A DNA stretch of 64,000 nt. It comes from Bacteroidota bacterium (lineage in GTDB: Bacteria; Bacteroidota; Bacteroidia; Chitinophagales; Chitinophagaceae). The stretch spans positions 21,394 to 85,393 of the forward strand of contig CANKWR010000003.1 in the NCBI GenBank assembly GCA_947487525.1, written 5' to 3'. The notes beneath the pieces are model-generated. The model was not told where the DNA came from, made no database searches, and was given only the letters and a program-made list of their open reading frames with translations. Made by a program: the position numbers and the translations under genes. Below, one piece after another: positions 60,947 through 64,000 of this stretch (the stretch's first letter is position 1; every line of letters begins with the position of its first letter).

Positions 60947-61753
60947 ATGGCCAATTTCAGCAACAAAGTAGTCGTTATTACAGGTGGTTCTGATGGTATC
61001 GGAAAAGCCTTGGTGCAACAGTTTTTAACATTGGGAGCCAAAGTGGCTACCTGTGGGCGAAATGCCGATAAATTGGCTCAATTGGCACAGGAATTGAATC
61101 ACCCCTGCTTGTTTACCATGCAGGTGGATGTGGTGAATCAACAACAGGATGAAGCATTTATTCAGGCCGTGGTGGACAAGTGGGGAGGGGTGGATATTTT
61201 AATCAATAATGCTGGGATCTCTATGCGTGCCTTGGTGAGTGAAGTGTCCATTGAAACGCTTAAAAATGTTATGGATATTAACTTTTGGGGAACAGTATAT
61301 ACCACCAAAGCGGCCCTGCCTTTTGTGCTTAAAGCCAATGGGGTGATTGTGGGGGTTTCCAGTATCGCGGGGTATCGTGGGCTTCCGGGACGTAGTGGTT
61401 ATTCTGCTTCTAAATATGCTTTAAATGGTTGGTTGGAAGCGCTAAGGACTGAATTGTTTGGTTCAGGAACCCATGTAATGTGGGTTTGTCCAGGGTTTAC
61501 CAGTTCCAATATCCGCAATGCGGCTTTAAATAAGGATGCCCAAGCACAGGGTGAATCCCCCATGAACGAAGGGGCCATGATGAGTTCCGAAGAATGTGCC
61601 CAGCATATTATCCATGCCATTGGAAAGCGCAAGAGAAGCCTGGTATTGACTTTTACGGGGAAGCGTACCGTATTTATGAATAAATTTTTCCCAGCTTGGG
61701 CCGATAAGCTTGCCTATCATTTCTTTTTTAAGAATGGTAAATTGGTAAAATAA
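60947..61753 (+). CDS. short-chain dehydrogenase/reductase
   Basis: About 268 residues from the ATG at 60947. NAD(P)-binding 'VITGGSDGIGKAL' at the N-terminus, 'INNAGIS' (about 87), catalytic Ser in 'GVSSIAGYRG' and Tyr-x-x-x-Lys in 'YSASKYALNG'. A classical SDR, probably NADPH-dependent; the substrate is unknown. The C-terminus is basic and hydrophobic, perhaps membrane-associated. G+C here is higher than in the accessory stretch, marking return to core sequence. Confidence 0.9.
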   Translation: MANFSNKVVVITGGSDGIGKALVQQFLTLGAKVATCGRNADKLAQLAQELNHPCLFTMQVDVVNQQQDEAFIQAVVDKWGGVDILINNAGISMRALVSEVSIETLKNVMDINFWGTVYTTKAALPFVLKANGVIVGVSSIAGYRGLPGRSGYSASKYALNGWLEALRTELFGSGTHVMWVCPGFTSSNIRNAALNKDAQAQGESPMNEGAMMSSEECAQHIIHAIGKRKRSLVLTFTGKRTVFMNKFFPAWADKLAYHFFFKNGKLVK

Positions 61754-61782
61754 ATAGCTAATTTATTCGTTACTAATAAGAT

Positions 61783-62604
61783 ATGCCCGTTATAACATTA
61801 ACATCAGATATTGGCCAAGAGGATTTTATTATTGGCGCTGTAAAGGGCCAAATTTTGTCAATTATTCCAGGTTGCCAAATAGCGGATATCACCCATCAAC
61901 TTTCTAGCAAAAACTATTTACAAGGGGCGTATATTTTCAACAATGCAGCCAAGCATTATCCCTCGGGGACCGTGCACATTGTAATGGTTAATTTTTTCCA
62001 GCACCCTTCGGATCATGTGCTGTTTGCGCATTACAACGGACACTTTTTTATTACCCCTGACAATGGCTTTTTGACCATGATGCTGGGGATTAAACCCAGT
62101 GAAATTGTAGCCATCGATATAAAAGGGGCCAATACTTTCGTTCAAATTACGGAGCGTATTATTGAATCCGTGGCCTACTTTTTTGCCTCTAACAACCTGT
62201 TGGAAGCAGGAAATCCTATTGATAAAATTGTGGAGATATTCCCTACCCAGCCTAAGTTTGACCCCAATTGGATGGAGGGGCAAATCATATTTATTGATCA
62301 ATTTGAGAATGTGGTGGTCAATATTAGACAGGCCGAATTTGAGCAACATGCCAAGGGAAGGCCTTTTAAAATTGTGTTTACCCGCAATGAAACCATCGAA
62401 AATCTAGGACGCAACTATGGGGCGGTGCCGGTGGCCGATAAATTGGCTTGGTTTAATTCGGCGGGTTATTTAGAAATTTCGGTGAGGGGAGGCAATATGG
62501 CAGGGCTTTTTGGCTTAAGTAAGTACGATGAAAATCAAATGAGTAAGCAGCGACCGAACGACAATAAGTGGTTTTTCCAAATGGTCCGCGTTTTCTTTGA
62601 ATAG
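61783..62604 (+). CDS. SAM hydroxide adenosyltransferase (DUF62) family protein
   Basis: A 273-residue protein starting 'VITLTSDIGQEDFIIGAVKG', with 'ITPDNGFLTMML' (about 89) and 'FIDQFENVVVNI' (about 168), all typical of the S-adenosyl-L-methionine hydroxide adenosyltransferase family. Characterised members split SAM to adenosine and methionine. It lies 29 bp after the SDR gene and is probably co-transcribed with it. Confidence 0.9.
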   Translation: MPVITLTSDIGQEDFIIGAVKGQILSIIPGCQIADITHQLSSKNYLQGAYIFNNAAKHYPSGTVHIVMVNFFQHPSDHVLFAHYNGHFFITPDNGFLTMMLGIKPSEIVAIDIKGANTFVQITERIIESVAYFFASNNLLEAGNPIDKIVEIFPTQPKFDPNWMEGQIIFIDQFENVVVNIRQAEFEQHAKGRPFKIVFTRNETIENLGRNYGAVPVADKLAWFNSAGYLEISVRGGNMAGLFGLSKYDENQMSKQRPNDNKWFFQMVRVFFE

Positions 62605-62619
62605 TCCCTTTTTTTGGGT

Positions 62620-62627
62620 TATTTTTG
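62620..62627 (+). promoter_or_regulatory. -7 element of lpdA
   Basis: TATTTTTG, a TAnnTTTG match, 34 bp before the lpdA ATG and just after the previous stop codon. Confidence 0.5.
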
Positions 62628-62661
62628 CACCCTCATTCAATTACTCAAAAACACAAACAAA

Positions 62662-64000
62662 ATGGCATACGACGTTATCGTAATAGGTAGTGGTCCTGGG
62701 GGTTATCCTGCGGCGATCCGTGCTTCTCAATTAGGATTGAAAGTGGCAATTGTAGAAAAGGAAAGTTTAGGTGGAGTTTGTTTAAACTGGGGTTGTATTC
62801 CAACCAAAGCATTAATCAAGAGTGCGCAGGTGTATGATTATGTGAAGCATAGTGCCGATTACGGTATCACTACCACAGGCGTAAATCACGATTTTGGAAA
62901 AGTAATTGCTCGTAGTCGTGGCGTTGCCGATAAAATGAGCAAGGGCGTTCAATTTTTGATGAAGAAAAATAAGATTGACGTGGTAATGGGTTATGGTAAA
63001 GTGTTATCAAGAGGTAAAGTAGAAGTGAAAGCGGCTGATGGTTCAACACAAGTGTTGGATACAAAATATATTGCCATTGCAACAGGGGGTCGTTCAAGAG
63101 AATTACCCAACTTAAAACAGGATGGCAAAAAAGTAATGGGTTACCGTGAAGCCATGGTAATGCCAAGCCAACCTAAAAGCATGATCATTGTGGGTAGTGG
63201 TGCCATTGGGGTAGAGTTTGCGTATGTATACAATGCGATGGGTACCAAAGTAACCATTGTTGAGTTTGCACCAAGAATTGTTCCAGTGGAAGATGAAGAT
63301 ATTTCTAAGGAATTAGAAAAGCAATATAAGAAACAAGGCATTGAAATCATGACCAATGCATCCGTTGAATCAGTGGACACAACAGGTGCGGGTGTGAAAG
63401 CAAAAGTGAAATTACAAGATGGATCTTTCATTACCTTAGAAGCAGACGTTGTTTTGAGTGCTGCTGGTGTGGTGGCAAATATTGAAAATGTAGGATTAGA
63501 ATCTAACGGTATTAAAACCGATAAAGGCAGAATCGTTGTAGACAAATACCAACAATCAAGTATTGCGGGTATATATGCATTGGGGGACTGTTCACCTGGT
63601 CAAGCTTTAGCACACGTGGCTGCTAAAGAAGGGATTAATGCAGCAGAGCACATGGCATACATGGAAAAGAAACATGCCCATTTACCAGAAGGGATTGAAT
63701 ACAATAATGTTCCAGGATGTACTTACTGTATTCCTGAAATTTCAAGTGTAGGTTATACCGAGAAAGCAGCGAAGGAAGCAGGGTATGAAATTAAAGTAGG
63801 TAAGTTTCCATTTATGGCAAGTGGTAAAGCATCTGCCGCTGGCGCAACCGAAGGTTTTGTAAAAGTGATCTTTGATGCGAAGTATGGTGAATTCTTAGGT
63901 TGTCATATGATTGGTATGAATGTAACCGAAATGATTGCCGAAGCAGTGGTGGCGCGTAAATTAGAAACGACTGCGCATGAAATTTTAAATGCAATTCATC
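62662..64000 (+). CDS. lpdA: dihydrolipoyl dehydrogenase (E3), cut by the window end
   Basis: The ORF starts at ATG 62662 and is still open at 64000 (446 codons seen of an expected ~465); the ORF track omits it because it runs off the edge. FAD-binding 'VIVIGSGPGGYPAAI', redox disulfide Cys40-Cys45 in 'GGVCLNWGCIPTK', NAD-binding 'IIVGSGAIGVEFAYVY', and 'ALGDCSPGQALAHVA' are all visible. It reoxidises dihydrolipoamide in the 2-oxoacid dehydrogenase and glycine cleavage complexes, which depend on lipoylation such as that by LipB. The dimer-interface end with the catalytic 'AHAHPT' motif lies just beyond the window. Confidence 0.96.
   Translation, partial: MAYDVIVIGSGPGGYPAAIRASQLGLKVAIVEKESLGGVCLNWGCIPTKALIKSAQVYDYVKHSADYGITTTGVNHDFGKVIARSRGVADKMSKGVQFLMKKNKIDVVMGYGKVLSRGKVEVKAADGSTQVLDTKYIAIATGGRSRELPNLKQDGKKVMGYREAMVMPSQPKSMIIVGSGAIGVEFAYVYNAMGTKVTIVEFAPRIVPVEDEDISKELEKQYKKQGIEIMTNASVESVDTTGAGVKAKVKLQDGSFITLEADVVLSAAGVVANIENVGLESNGIKTDKGRIVVDKYQQSSIAGIYALGDCSPGQALAHVAAKEGINAAEHMAYMEKKHAHLPEGIEYNNVPGCTYCIPEISSVGYTEKAAKEAGYEIKVGKFPFMASGKASAAGATEGFVKVIFDAKYGEFLGCHMIGMNVTEMIAEAVVARKLETTAHEILNAIH

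Noticed and set aside
61918-62349. 143-aa minus-strand ORF
   Set aside because: Shadow of the SAM hydroxide adenosyltransferase gene, no motif.
1-64000. Complete prophage, insertion sequence, CRISPR array or restriction system
   Set aside because: No transposase, integrase, capsid, Cas or methyltransferase reading frame was seen anywhere in the window. The fibre-like proteins have signal peptides and are not next to phage genes.

Overview
The window looks like chromosomal DNA of a Bacteroidota bacterium, most likely a Chitinophagaceae (Sediminibacterium-like) relative. Reasons: AT-rich sequence, start codons without Shine-Dalgarno sites, -7 promoter elements of the TAnnTTTG type, a fused DAHP synthase-chorismate mutase, signal peptides ending in A-Q or S-Q, and many Bacteroidota families (DUF6702, CCC-motif membrane protein, DUF4197, GIGTT-P surface proteins, a REC-Crp fusion). 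The taxon is an inference from gene content; no rRNA gene is present.

0-9.5 kb: a DUF6702 / HupE-like / M1 peptidase cluster, rluD and lipB (divergent, both apparently leaderless), a PLP enzyme, a nucleotidyltransferase, then an ECF sigma factor with a membrane-anchored trypsin-like protease that carries an anti-sigma-like N-terminus. A 60-aa repeat lipoprotein follows.

9.5-19.4 kb: aromatic amino acid biosynthesis. A stretch of tandem hairpins precedes a 27-codon leader ORF with ten consecutive aromatic codons (WFYFFFYFYF) and a terminator that competes with an alternative pairing. This is a textbook ribosome-mediated attenuator not in the ORF track. It precedes pheA, an aminotransferase, tyrA and a DEAD-box helicase; after a terminator come DAHPS-CM, aroB, aroA and aroC.

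19.4-35.2 kb: DUF952, an OmpA-family protein, then a leftward run etfB-etfA-BFN-ispE-plsC-priA-murB; a TPR protein, an N-acetylglucosamine kinase-like protein, an S41 protease, and a two-component pair (PAS histidine kinase split by a frameshift in an A8 tract, and a REC-cNMP-HTH_Crp regulator).

35.2-42.4 kb: a candidate structured RNA ending in a terminator, an M28 peptidase, a lipoprotein, an outer-membrane protein, a large FAD/Fe-S D-lactate dehydrogenase-type protein, and a CCC-motif/DUF2752 membrane pair.

42.4-60.7 kb: an accessory 'secretome' stretch. Every recognisable gene (about 22 in a row, on both strands) encodes a secreted, lipid-anchored or membrane protein; most have no known function. 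It holds a 59-aa secreted smORF missed by the 60-aa ORF cutoff, gene remnants, and at its right end a DUF1566/C-type-lectin-like protein whose last ~40 codons are GC-rich and NNC/NNT-biased, the signature of a diversity-generating retroelement (DGR) variable region. The stretch ends at tRNA-Lys(TTT), beside clustered repeats resembling integrase arm sites. No reverse transcriptase, template repeat or integrase is present in the window.

60.7-64 kb: core genes again (SDR, SAM hydroxide adenosyltransferase, lpdA cut by the window end). I saw no CRISPR array, IS element or rRNA.
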